From assembly GCA_036401895.1 (NCBI GenBank), contig DASWTW010000066.1:1-14883 (forward strand): a stretch of DNA of 14,883 nucleotides, written 5' to 3'. The position numbers and the translations under genes are program-made. Below are positions 7,134 through 14,582 of this stretch, piece after piece. A model generated the notes under the pieces. That model did not search any database, was not told where the DNA came from, and was given only the letters and a program-made list of their open reading frames with translations. This stretch comes from LB3-1 sp036401895. Its GTDB lineage: Bacteria; Chloroflexota; Chloroflexia; Chloroflexales; Kallotenuaceae. Numbering within the stretch: the first letter of the stretch is position 1; each line of letters begins with the position of its first letter.

Positions 7134-7394
7134 ATGCTTGATCCTTTCTGGGGGACGGCTCCCTGAGAAGAAAGCCCGCCAACGGAGCGTCGACGTCGTC
7201 GACTCTCGCCTGTCTCGCTGCGCCTGCTGCTTGCCGTTTCATATCATCTGCCTCACATGCCGGAAGGAGTTGCAAAACCAGAAGGCTATGCTATGCTATG
7301 ATGCATAAAATTCCTCTATGTTCTTTAGTTTCCATTACCCGGGATTTCGCCTGCTCAGCCGCTCGGATCTGCGTGTTTGGAGAATGGGACGACG
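7134..7394. promoter_or_regulatory. Divergent intergenic region between sigma factor and TPR-CHAT gene
   Basis: This 261-bp spacer must contain promoters for both directions. On the plus strand an extended -10 box, TGCTATGAT, lies at 7294-7302. The pentanucleotide GCTAT is repeated three times in tandem at 7285-7299, which creates overlapping TATGCT/TATGCT/TATGAT boxes. TTGCAA at 7270-7275 is 16 bp from the middle box and could serve as a -35. Near the sigma gene, GTCGAC occurs as two copies at 7189-7194 and 7198-7203, forming a short dyad that could be an operator. Predicted leader length for the TPR-CHAT transcript is about 85 nt. All activities are inferred. Confidence 0.45.
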
Positions 7395-10298
7395 ATGCTA
7401 CCGCCATCAGACCTGATCCCACCTGCCTGTCGGCGATTGTTAGCGCTTGCGGAGTGCGATCCGCGCCGCGTTCTGCCGCTGGCGCGTCGGGCGCTGGGCC
7501 AGGCTCAGAGCAGCGGCGATTCCGCTATGCAGGCCTGGGCAACCTATACAGTGGGCTGGACGCTGCTGCGCTGGGAGCGCTTGAGCGAAGCGCAGACCGT
7601 GCTGCGGCAAGCGCTCGATGCATTTACGGCGACACAGATGGCGACTCCGGCTTTGTATGCGCGCGCGGGTTTGTTGATCGCGGCGCTGCTGCAAGCGGGC
7701 AAGTCTGCGCTGCTGAGCGACTGGGAAGAGCTAGCGGTTGCTTTTGAGGCGCAGGGGTTGCCGCTGGCCACTGCCCAGGCCCGCTTTCATATCTGCTGGC
7801 TGCTTAATATTCTTGGGCGGCCCTATGACGCGCTGGCATTGGCGGATACTATTCGTCCGCTGCTGATGCAGGCAGGCGCGCCCCGTGATCAAGGTCGTCT
7901 GCTCCGTGTGATGACTGTTGCCTACGGTGATTGCGGTCAGCTGGATCAGGCCAGCGCGGCGATTGAGGAGGCGATCGCGTGCTTTACTCGCCGCCCGATA
8001 CCTGGAGCCGTGGCCCTACACCACATGCCGATCGAGCTGGCGCGCTGCTGGCTTGAGCGCTCATGGCTGCTCCAGCGACGTGAGCGCTTTACACCAGCGC
8101 TAGAAGATCTTCAGCGCGCCCGGGCGATTTTTGCCCGGCATGAGCTGCCGATGCGCCTGGCGTTTTGTGATGAGCATATCGGCCTGTTGCAAAGTCGCCT
8201 CGGCCACTACGATCAAGCGCTGGCGGCGACGGTGCGCGCCCGAGCCGTGTTTGCGGAGATTGGCCGGGCCGATGTTGTGGCCAACTGCGATATGCATGTC
8301 GGTATCATCGCCTATTACTGCGGCCTGTTCGAGCTGGCGCTCAGCGCATATCGACGCGCACAGCTGATCTACGCCGAACAAGGTATTGAGCGCCTGTCGG
8401 CCGTATGCCAGCGCAACATTGCCCTGGTGCGGCGCGCGCAAGGCGAGCTGGCCGAGGCGCTGGAGATTTTGAGCGCGCTTAAAGCCGCCGCAGAGGCCCG
8501 TGGCGCGGATCTGGAGCTGGCCGAGATCGTCGGGGCAGAGGCGCAAATTCTGCACGATCTGCACGAAGACGCGGCGGCGCTCCCGCTGCTGCAACGCGCC
8601 GAGGCGATTTTTGATGCCCACCAGAATCTGGCGTCGGTCGGCAAGTGCCGCCTGGAGCAGGGCTGGCTTCAGCTTGAGCAGCAGCGGCCTGAGGCGGCGG
8701 CAGCCTGTTTCGAAGCTGCGCGCCAGCCCTTGAGCGATCGCCCAATCTATCTGTGGCGGCTAGAGTACGGCCTTGGTCGCTGCGCGGCGCTGCTGGACCA
8801 GCCCGAGGTCGCGCTGGCATATTACCAGCAGGCCAGCGCTATGCTCGCGAAGTTGCGCCGGGTTTCCAGCGAACATGCCTCCAGCGGTATTTTTACGCAG
8901 GCGCGTCAGCTCTTCACCAGCGCGATCCAGCTGGCGGTGCAGTGTGATAATCCGCTGGCGATCCTTGAGCTGACCGAGCAGCAGCGCTCGCTGGCGTTTC
9001 AGCAGCAGCTGACCGCGCCTACCTTCCTGCTCAGCCCTGAGCTTCAGCCGAGCTATGAGCAGCGCCGGGAGCGTCTGCGTGAGCTGAGCGCACGATCGAG
9101 CGTGGCGACGAGCGCTGAGCTGAGCGAGGCCGTGAACGCCTATATCGATGTGCTGCTCCAGGCACGACAGCCCGCGCCGGTGCCCAACGATCTGCCGGCT
9201 ACGCCACTCGATGTGCCGGCGCTGCGGCAGGCGTTAAGCGCGGCCTATCCCCAGGGCTGGCTGGTGGTGGTCTATGTGCCCGGCGAGGCGGATCTGGCGA
9301 TCGTGACGTTGGACGCCAGCTCGCTGGCGCTGCATACGACGCCGATGGATGCGCGCCTGCACTGGCTGCTGGAGCGTGTTCAGCTGCGTAAGCATCAGAT
9401 GCACACCTATGCCGATATTCCGTATCTCGAAGGCAAGACCGCAGTTCGCTGGCACATTTTAGCGGAGCTTGGCGATCGGCTGCTGCCGCAGTCGCTCCGC
9501 GATCGGCTCGCTCCCGACGGGCGGCTGATTATTATTCCGGGAAGCGTTCTGCACAGCCTGCCGTGGTCGGCGCTGCGTCTCGACGGCTCCTGGCTGGCGG
9601 AGCGTGCGGTAGTGCAGCTGCTGCCTAGCTTGAAGCTCTGGCCTACGCTGGCGGCGCGTACGGCTCCCGGTACCGCTGCCTTGCTTGTCGGCTGCGAAAC
9701 GTTTGGCCCGCGCGCGCCTGCGCTGCCGAACGTGACTCCGGCGCTGGATCTGGTTGAGGATTGCTGGCAGGGTAAGGTCGAGCGTTTGGAGGGAATGGCC
9801 GCCCGGCGCGGCGCGCTGCTGGACCTGGCGCGGTCGGGCGAGCTGCGGCAGTACGGGCAGATCCTTTTTGCCACGCACGGCCAGCTGGTTGCGGCGCAAG
9901 GATTGTTGGCGCACCTGAAGCTGATCGACGACGATATTTTGTATGATGAGGTTGCGCGATTAGATCTAGACGGAACGATCGTTGTGCTGGCGGCGTGTGA
10001 GGGCGCGGTGGGCGAAGTGCTGCCCGGCGAAGAGGTGCTCAGCCTGAGCCGAGCCTTCCTGGTTGCCGGTGCCCGCGATGTGATCGCCAGCCTGTGGCGA
10101 ATCTATGATCAGACCGTGCTGATCTTGCTGGAGCCTTTATACCAGGCGCTGGCGGGGGGTCGCGATGCCGCGAGTGCGCTGGCTGATGCACAGCGCGCGG
10201 TGATAGACCGGAGCCAGCGCGAAGTTGCGGCTGGTGGCGCAGGTCTCTCGCCGCTGGTCTGGGCCAGTTTTTGCAGCATTGGCGTCGGGACTGATTAG
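7395..10298 (+). CDS. TPR-CHAT protein (tetratricopeptide repeats plus caspase-like protease)
   Basis: The product is 967 residues with no signal peptide or membrane span. Residues about 20-110 and 210-500 are all-helical with roughly 40-residue TPR-like repeats (for example LGHYDQALAATVRARAVFAE, then GLFELALSAYRRAQLIYAEQ). A linker follows, and the CHAT domain spans about 600-967. Catalytic candidates are His828 in LFATHGQL and Cys868 in VLAACEGA, followed by LSRAFLVAGARDVIASLWRI, a very typical CHAT ending. The ATG at 7395 has GGGA 5 nt upstream; a TTG 18 nt earlier in frame is less likely. TPR-CHAT proteins are proposed to sense a partner through the repeats and then cleave a target. The best-known case is the type III-E CRISPR protease, but no CRISPR array or effector is visible here. 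Divergence from a sigma/anti-sigma pair suggests a regulatory link. The target is unknown. Confidence 0.92.
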   Translation: MLPPSDLIPPACRRLLALAECDPRRVLPLARRALGQAQSSGDSAMQAWATYTVGWTLLRWERLSEAQTVLRQALDAFTATQMATPALYARAGLLIAALLQAGKSALLSDWEELAVAFEAQGLPLATAQARFHICWLLNILGRPYDALALADTIRPLLMQAGAPRDQGRLLRVMTVAYGDCGQLDQASAAIEEAIACFTRRPIPGAVALHHMPIELARCWLERSWLLQRRERFTPALEDLQRARAIFARHELPMRLAFCDEHIGLLQSRLGHYDQALAATVRARAVFAEIGRADVVANCDMHVGIIAYYCGLFELALSAYRRAQLIYAEQGIERLSAVCQRNIALVRRAQGELAEALEILSALKAAAEARGADLELAEIVGAEAQILHDLHEDAAALPLLQRAEAIFDAHQNLASVGKCRLEQGWLQLEQQRPEAAAACFEAARQPLSDRPIYLWRLEYGLGRCAALLDQPEVALAYYQQASAMLAKLRRVSSEHASSGIFTQARQLFTSAIQLAVQCDNPLAILELTEQQRSLAFQQQLTAPTFLLSPELQPSYEQRRERLRELSARSSVATSAELSEAVNAYIDVLLQARQPAPVPNDLPATPLDVPALRQALSAAYPQGWLVVVYVPGEADLAIVTLDASSLALHTTPMDARLHWLLERVQLRKHQMHTYADIPYLEGKTAVRWHILAELGDRLLPQSLRDRLAPDGRLIIIPGSVLHSLPWSALRLDGSWLAERAVVQLLPSLKLWPTLAARTAPGTAALLVGCETFGPRAPALPNVTPALDLVEDCWQGKVERLEGMAARRGALLDLARSGELRQYGQILFATHGQLVAAQGLLAHLKLIDDDILYDEVARLDLDGTIVVLAACEGAVGEVLPGEEVLSLSRAFLVAGARDVIASLWRIYDQTVLILLEPLYQALAGGRDAASALADAQRAVIDRSQREVAAGGAGLSPLVWASFCSIGVGTD

Positions 10299-10315
10299 AA
10301 ATCTTGATCGCGCAA

Positions 10316-10332
10316 GACCTTGAAAACAGGTC
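10316..10332. terminator. Small hairpin at convergent junction, weak terminator candidate
   Basis: GACCT (10316-10320) pairs with AGGTC (10328-10332) around a 7-nt loop, within the 32-bp spacer between the TPR-CHAT gene and the converging DUF402 gene. A second tiny stem, CTTG/CAAG, lies just upstream. Stems are short and there is no T-tract, so termination is only suggested by position. Confidence 0.2.
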
Positions 10333-10966
10333 AATCAACACCTTCCGGCCAGGCGTCAGCTGTTCCTGGCTCAACCTCCTGATACAGCCAGTCAGGCGCT
10401 GTGGATAAGCGCTCAGCCGAGTATGGCGTGGTGCAGATGCCGCGCAGCCAGGAGCGGAGCCGGCGCGCTTCCAGCCTGGCGACAAGCTGCTCAAGCTCGC
10501 GCTTAATCCGATCGCCGAGCTCAGGGGCAAGCAGCTGCCGCTCTGTCGCGATGTCTAGCTCATCTTCATCAAGAATCGCGTAATCCTTTTCGTCTGGTGA
10601 GGCAAACAGATCGAGATAAAGATCGGTCTGGTAGCACGCGTTGCCCAGGCGCAGAGGCGGTGTTGCAAAATCAAAGCGATAAAGCAAGGTCTGGCCCGCA
10701 GCATCGACATGTTCTAAGAGCCGCAGCGGGCGATCTGGCCAGAGCCAGAGCCGGAGCGCCGCCGCCGGCGGACGCGCGATCGTAGCCGTACCTGTCCCAC
10801 GACGTCCGGTCACCGGCTCCGTATAGCGCGGCCCTGACCAGAGAAAATCGGCGACAAAGGCCGCCGTGTCATCGCGTTGAACCAGCATCTCGCCTGAAGC
10901 AGTTGCAACCCCGATCGAGCCGCTCAGGTGTCGCCGCCGGTAATGGTATTCAAAGTGGATCGTCAT
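10331..10966 (-). CDS. DUF402 (FomD/nucleoside diphosphatase-like) protein
   Basis: The product is 211 residues. The core reads YRFDFATPPLRLGNACYQTD, then LYLDLFASPD and AILDEDELDIA. This matches DUF402, whose conserved acidic residues bind divalent metal: here Asp115, Asp119 and the Asp133-Glu136 cluster. A helical tail follows (150-175, ELGDRIKRELEQLVARLEAR). Characterised relatives hydrolyse nucleoside di- or triphosphates (a staphylococcal enzyme) or release a phosphonate from its CMP adduct (FomD of fosfomycin biosynthesis). It is the last gene of the leftward operon, and its ATG overlaps the stop of the upstream kinase by 4 nt (ATGA). The context of two P-loop kinases, an HprK-like kinase and a nucleotidyltransferase makes a nucleotidyl-hydrolase role plausible, but the substrate cannot be read from sequence. 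Confidence 0.78.
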   Translation of the reverse strand: MTIHFEYHYRRRHLSGSIGVATASGEMLVQRDDTAAFVADFLWSGPRYTEPVTGRRGTGTATIARPPAAALRLWLWPDRPLRLLEHVDAAGQTLLYRFDFATPPLRLGNACYQTDLYLDLFASPDEKDYAILDEDELDIATERQLLAPELGDRIKRELEQLVARLEARRLRSWLRGICTTPYSAERLSTAPDWLYQEVEPGTADAWPEGVD

Positions 10967-11565
10967 AGGCTCACACCTGATCTCCCAGTATCGGTTTGAG
11001 CGCTGCTAATCTGGCTGATGAGCGCGTTAACCGCAGCTCGGGATTGAAAGGTAACAACTTTTTCAGGCTGGCCGAGCGCCTGTAGCTTTTCCAGCAGCGC
11101 TGGTCTGCGCCGATACTGAAACTCAAAGACGCGCTTGTAGATGCGTGGGCCGAATGCATAGCTGATGCGAGCGGCCAGCGAAGCGCGGTACGATTGATAC
11201 GCCGTCGTATGCAAGCCGAGCAGATTGTTCCAGCCTCGCTTCAAAACGCTGCGTAAGCACACATGCAGCGGCAGGTCCAGAAAGATGACCAGATCCGCTT
11301 TGCGCAGCCGCAGATCGACCGATAGCTGGTAGTAGCCGTCGGTGATCCAGGGCTGGCTAGCGAGCATACGCTCCATGTAGGCGACTCGTGCTCCAACGGC
11401 GGCATGCTCGCCGAGTGCAGCCGCCATCTGCTGTTGCAGATCGCTCATGCGAATCAAGGGCAGGTTGAGCGCCTGGGCCAGCACCAGGGCCAGCGTAGAT
11501 TTGCCGCTGCCCGGCGCGCCTAGCAGGCAGATGCGCTCCACATATTGTAGGCGTGCTCGCTCCAT
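10963..11565 (-). CDS. P-loop nucleotide-kinase-like protein (FlaR/topology-modulation family), copy 2
   Basis: The product is 200 residues. The Walker A motif GAPGSGKS is at 16-23. The family signature continues with WITDGYYQLSVDLRLRKADL (73-92) and VIFLDLPLHVCLRSVLKRGW (93-112), as in the adenylate-kinase-like proteins annotated FlaR or DNA topology modulation protein. These probably phosphorylate small molecules; their true substrates are mostly unknown. I chose ATG 11565, one base after the nucleotidyltransferase stop (TGATATG), which implies re-initiation. A GTG at 11616 would add 17 residues and overlap the upstream gene by 50 nt. The stop overlaps the DUF402 start. It is clearly a diverged paralogue of the kinase at 13932-14582, sharing the Walker A, TDG[YF]Y, DLP and LKRG motifs. 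Specialisation on a different hydroxyl or intermediate is possible. Confidence 0.82.
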   Translation of the reverse strand: MERARLQYVERICLLGAPGSGKSTLALVLAQALNLPLIRMSDLQQQMAAALGEHAAVGARVAYMERMLASQPWITDGYYQLSVDLRLRKADLVIFLDLPLHVCLRSVLKRGWNNLLGLHTTAYQSYRASLAARISYAFGPRIYKRVFEFQYRRRPALLEKLQALGQPEKVVTFQSRAAVNALISQISSAQTDTGRSGVSL

Positions 11566-11566
11566 A

Positions 11567-12694
11567 TCAAGCCGGTTTGAACAAACTTGCACGGTCTTTG
11601 CAGTGGAGACGCTCACGCATGGTGCCCGACCACGTCAGCTGCGCCCCGCGCGCGGCGCTGGCGCTCGACAGCCAGGCTTCGGAAACATCTTCGTGCAGGC
11701 CAAGCGGTTCAACCATCTGAGTTTGGAAGGCGCGGTCGAGGTGGGCCAACACCCAGAGCACCGGCTGCACGATACCGTACCGCTGTAGGAGGCGACCAAA
11801 CTCCGGCGTATGTAGCTCTGGATAGTGCTGCCAGAAGCGGATCACGTCCGAGCATTTGATCAGATTGACGTCCTTCGCGCTTGACGCATCGTTGACGAGC
11901 CACGCCTCGCGGAAGAAATGCAGGATCGTGAATATGAAATGGTGCTCCGGGCTGAACACGGGCAGCAGCGCATTGTCGATGCCGGGCAGCGGCTGATGCA
12001 GCACCGTGCGGAATGCCTCATCCAGCGGCACCTGGTAGCTGCTGCCGGTCCAGGTCAATGAGTTTGCGACGTCGATCGAGCTAAACTGTATAAATCGGTC
12101 GCCGGTCAGCCGTGCGAGCTTGGGTAAATGGTCGGGGCTGAGCTTGTAGGCTAGCATCTCTCGGCGCGAGAGCGGCACAATCTCGCGTGCCAGACGATCG
12201 TAGTGGCCGACCTGATAGCCCAGCTCAGCCATAATGTCGAGCATCGCCTGGTTATATGGGGGCGGCGTCATAAAGTCCATGTCGCCCAGCGGCCGAATCC
12301 CGAGCCCGCCATAGAGCGTGGCCTCCAGCGCAATACCTTTGGTCGCTACGATCGGCACATCGGCGGCCTGGCATGCACGCGCGATCCGGGCAGCTTCCGC
12401 GCGCCAGATCTCGATTGTGTAGCGGTGATGCTCCAGCGCGCCCATGAGATAGTAGCGAATATAGCGCGGGATCATTTTGCCGAGCTGGTGATTGCTTGTC
12501 GTCTCGTGGGCCAGGATATAGGCCATGCGGTGTCGTAGCGCCTGATCGAGCAGCTCGCCCCAGTCGAAATCCGGATGTTTCAGCAGCGACTCGATCAAAG
12601 GCTGGTGGGCGGTGAAGTCCAGGCCCAGGGTACACACTTCGAGCAGCGCCCACTCGGGGCCAAAGCGTAGATCCGGTTGTTTCTGAAGCTCCAT
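11567..12694 (-). CDS. NTP_transf_5-type nucleotidyltransferase
   Basis: The product is 375 residues. The signature lies at 112-141: VPIVATKGIALEATLYGG followed by LGIRPLGDMDFM. It gives the Lys-Gly that opens the fold and the G-D-x-D metal-binding pair (Asp138, Asp140) of uncharacterised nucleotidyltransferases (PF14907-like). The N-terminal 110 residues are helical, and the C-terminal half has the family's His/aromatic-rich segment (HHFIFTILHFF). Proteins of this family are often encoded beside HprK-like kinases in lasso-peptide and related clusters, as here. ATG 12694 has AGGAG 5 nt upstream; the frame extends 51 codons further, but through the upstream gene's end and without an RBS. The likely role is transfer of a nucleotidyl group to a small molecule or a peptide side chain. 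The acceptor is unknown. The gap to the HprK-like gene is 35 bp. Confidence 0.85.
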   Translation of the reverse strand: MELQKQPDLRFGPEWALLEVCTLGLDFTAHQPLIESLLKHPDFDWGELLDQALRHRMAYILAHETTSNHQLGKMIPRYIRYYLMGALEHHRYTIEIWRAEAARIARACQAADVPIVATKGIALEATLYGGLGIRPLGDMDFMTPPPYNQAMLDIMAELGYQVGHYDRLAREIVPLSRREMLAYKLSPDHLPKLARLTGDRFIQFSSIDVANSLTWTGSSYQVPLDEAFRTVLHQPLPGIDNALLPVFSPEHHFIFTILHFFREAWLVNDASSAKDVNLIKCSDVIRFWQHYPELHTPEFGRLLQRYGIVQPVLWVLAHLDRAFQTQMVEPLGLHEDVSEAWLSSASAARGAQLTWSGTMRERLHCKDRASLFKPA

Positions 12695-12729
12695 ACAATC
12701 TCCTGCTACATACGAGCCATAGCTGAAAG

Positions 12730-13935
12730 CTAGCGCGTCACGGTGGTCAGCCCTTTGATCAGCTCGATCGAGTGCCGGTTGGTCGCCTGGTTTTGATACA
12801 GCTTGAACACCTGGATCGTCGGCACAAGGGCTGCCAGCAGCGCCCACAGCTGATCCCTGAGCTGCTGATCATCGAGCGCGAACCAGGACTGTAGATACTC
12901 TTGCCCTTGAGCCGACAGATCAAGATACTGCGTCGCCAGATACGCCGCCGCCTCATCGGCGCCAACCGGCACAAGCTCCGAGCGCTCGATGCCTGGCGTG
13001 AAGATTGGAATCAGAACGAGCGCGGGCTGCGCAGCGGCGGCAACCGACGCGCCAAACAGCTGCGCCAGCTCGTAGGGCATCAAAAATACCTTTTCTGTGC
13101 GTGACGGTAGATCGGCGGCGGTTGTCGTCGCGGTAATCCGGTCCAGATCGGCGAGTTGGGGTTTCGGATAGGTCGTATCGGCTGCTTCAGCCAGCCAGCG
13201 GCGCAGCATAGGATCAGCCATGAATGTTCCGACGCGAATTCCGATCTTATGCGGCAGCGCGCCCGCCGCGAGCACGCCGTCTGCCGCGCGCAGCATCAAC
13301 TTATCGTTGGAAACAAGCTGCGCGTCGCCTGCGGCTAGCAGATTGATCAGGGTGCTTGTCTTACCAGCAAATTTATCGCCGGTCATACACATTGCCGTAT
13401 CTCCGCTGATACAGCAGGCGGCATGAAACGGTATCCAGCCGCGCTCGATCAGCAAGTATTTGAACAAGCTGCGCATGATCCGCATCGTCAGCATGTGCTG
13501 GCTGATCGGATCGCCGGCGGCCAGAAACACGAGCCGGCGCTGCGATTTGGACAGCAGGCAATAGATGTGTCCCTGCGCGTGCCGTCCGCTCGGCTGCTCA
13601 TAGATCATGTCGGTTTGATCGTCGAGCGGCAGCCGAATATAGCCTGTCTCAGATGGCGTCTGCGACTTCCAGTCTGCAAAGCACTCTTCCAGCAGCCTGA
13701 AGAGCGTCGGGCTTTGCGTCGTGTAGATCACAGCATCGGCGCCGGCTCCATGAGAGATTGTGAGATAGCCAGGAATAAAATGTTGCCGCGCCCAATCGAT
13801 AAAGCCGGCCGTCTCTGGATATAGCGCAATGCTGGCATCCATGTGCTCAAAGCGAAACGATCGGCCGGCGGCTGTAAGCTGCGCCTGTATTTGCAGATAT
13901 TCTGCGCGAATGCGCTGGTATAAAAGCGTGCTCAT
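12730..13935 (-). CDS. HprK-like P-loop kinase of the biosynthetic-cluster type
   Basis: The product is 401 residues. A divergent N-terminal half (1-165) precedes the kinase core. WIPFHAACC (167-175) matches the 'hHAs' strand seen before the P-loop in HPr-kinase relatives. Walker A is GDKFAGKT (186-193), and VSNDK (208-212) replaces the usual 'lSDD' pair. This arrangement is typical of HprK-like proteins in RiPP clusters, some of which phosphorylate a C-terminal serine of a lasso peptide, and not of true HPr kinases of carbon regulation. The ATG at 13935 overlaps the upstream kinase stop by 4 nt (ATGA); there is little Shine-Dalgarno sequence, so translation is probably coupled. The frame is open 76 codons further upstream, but that stretch lies wholly within the neighbouring gene. 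I infer a tailoring phosphotransferase. The substrate is not visible because no precursor gene lies in the window. Confidence 0.82.
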   Translation of the reverse strand: MSTLLYQRIRAEYLQIQAQLTAAGRSFRFEHMDASIALYPETAGFIDWARQHFIPGYLTISHGAGADAVIYTTQSPTLFRLLEECFADWKSQTPSETGYIRLPLDDQTDMIYEQPSGRHAQGHIYCLLSKSQRRLVFLAAGDPISQHMLTMRIMRSLFKYLLIERGWIPFHAACCISGDTAMCMTGDKFAGKTSTLINLLAAGDAQLVSNDKLMLRAADGVLAAGALPHKIGIRVGTFMADPMLRRWLAEAADTTYPKPQLADLDRITATTTAADLPSRTEKVFLMPYELAQLFGASVAAAAQPALVLIPIFTPGIERSELVPVGADEAAAYLATQYLDLSAQGQEYLQSWFALDDQQLRDQLWALLAALVPTIQVFKLYQNQATNRHSIELIKGLTTVTR

Positions 13936-14582
13936 GGCTGGTGACTCGTTCGATCGACGAGGACGCCGCCCGGTGACTCGTTCTGCTGGCGGCGGGAATC
14001 GCTCCCGGCACGCAGCGCCTCGATCAAACGATTGCTCTGCTGCCGGCTTTGTAACATAATGATCTGCTTCTTGCCTGCTAGCGCCGTAAATCTGCGCTGC
14101 AAATCCGCATGATATGCGCGGCGAAAACGCGCGATGCGCCAGTACAAGCGTGGTTTGAAGCAATACTCCAGCCGCGCACGCAGATTGTGCCTGGTCTGCT
14201 CATGCGCCGATGTCGGCACAAACAGATTTTTGAGGCCGCGCTTGAGCGCGCTCAGCAAACAGATATATGTCGGCAGATCGTAGTACAGAATGACATCGGC
14301 GGTTGCGAAGCGCTGCTCGATCGTGCTGGAATAAAACCCATCCGTGATCAGGCGATCGCGTGCGAGGATCTGGCTAAGCTCTGCCTGAAGCTCGGCCGTG
14401 CTCGGGGTGCGACCATGCCGGAGCCAGAACGCATACGGGAGATCATCCATCTGGACGATCTGGCGATCGAGGATGGCTGCCAGCCGACGGGCCAGCGTTG
14501 TTTTACCGCTGCCGGGCGGTCCTACGATGCAGATATGCCGGCTGGTCGCGATCCGCTCAAGATCAAAAGCTGGCTCAATCAT
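13932..14582 (-). CDS. P-loop nucleotide-kinase-like protein (FlaR/topology-modulation family), copy 1
   Basis: The product is 216 residues. Walker A is GPPGSGKT at 21-28. LITDGFYSSTIEQRFATADV (78-97) is followed by ILYYDLPTYICLLSALKRGL, the family's nucleotide-binding and lid signature. The C-terminus beyond about 185 is a basic, low-complexity tail (RAGSDSRRQQNESPGG) with no family counterpart. It contains a 12-bp direct repeat in its DNA. ATG 14582 overlaps the stop of the upstream condensation-type gene by 4 nt, and the stop overlaps the HprK-like start in the same way. It is paralogous to the kinase at 10963-11565; the two flank the HprK-like and nucleotidyltransferase genes. A role in phosphorylating a biosynthetic intermediate is inferred from context. 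Confidence 0.85.
   Translation of the reverse strand: MIEPAFDLERIATSRHICIVGPPGSGKTTLARRLAAILDRQIVQMDDLPYAFWLRHGRTPSTAELQAELSQILARDRLITDGFYSSTIEQRFATADVILYYDLPTYICLLSALKRGLKNLFVPTSAHEQTRHNLRARLEYCFKPRLYWRIARFRRAYHADLQRRFTALAGKKQIIMLQSRQQSNRLIEALRAGSDSRRQQNESPGGVLVDRTSHQP
13940..13983. repeat. 12-bp direct repeat in the kinase 3' end
   Basis: GGTGACTCGTTC occurs at 13940-13951 and again at 13972-13983, a 32-bp period. Because 32 is not a multiple of three, the copies are read in different frames (NESP versus RTSH). The second copy ends just before the HprK-like start codon. It may be a trace of a small slippage duplication that extended the kinase tail. Confidence 0.6.

Noticed and set aside
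7377..7394. TTG start six codons upstream for the TPR-CHAT gene
   Set aside because: TTG is rare and its RBS is poor; ATG 7395 has a purine-rich GGGA at suitable spacing.
5650..10330. Type III-E CRISPR locus suggested by the TPR-CHAT and sigma combination
   Set aside because: No repeat-spacer array, gRAMP-like effector, Csx30-like or Cas1 gene is visible in the window; only the protease-sigma analogy remains.
12730..13935. Genuine HPr kinase/phosphorylase of carbon catabolite control
   Set aside because: The protein has a divergent N-terminal half and SNDK instead of the usual Asp-Asp motif. It sits in a tailoring operon without ptsH or other PTS genes.
13936..14163. 76-codon N-terminal extension of the HprK-like protein
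   Set aside because: It lies inside the preceding kinase gene; the ATGA overlap at 13932-13935 is a far better start and the extension has no protein character.
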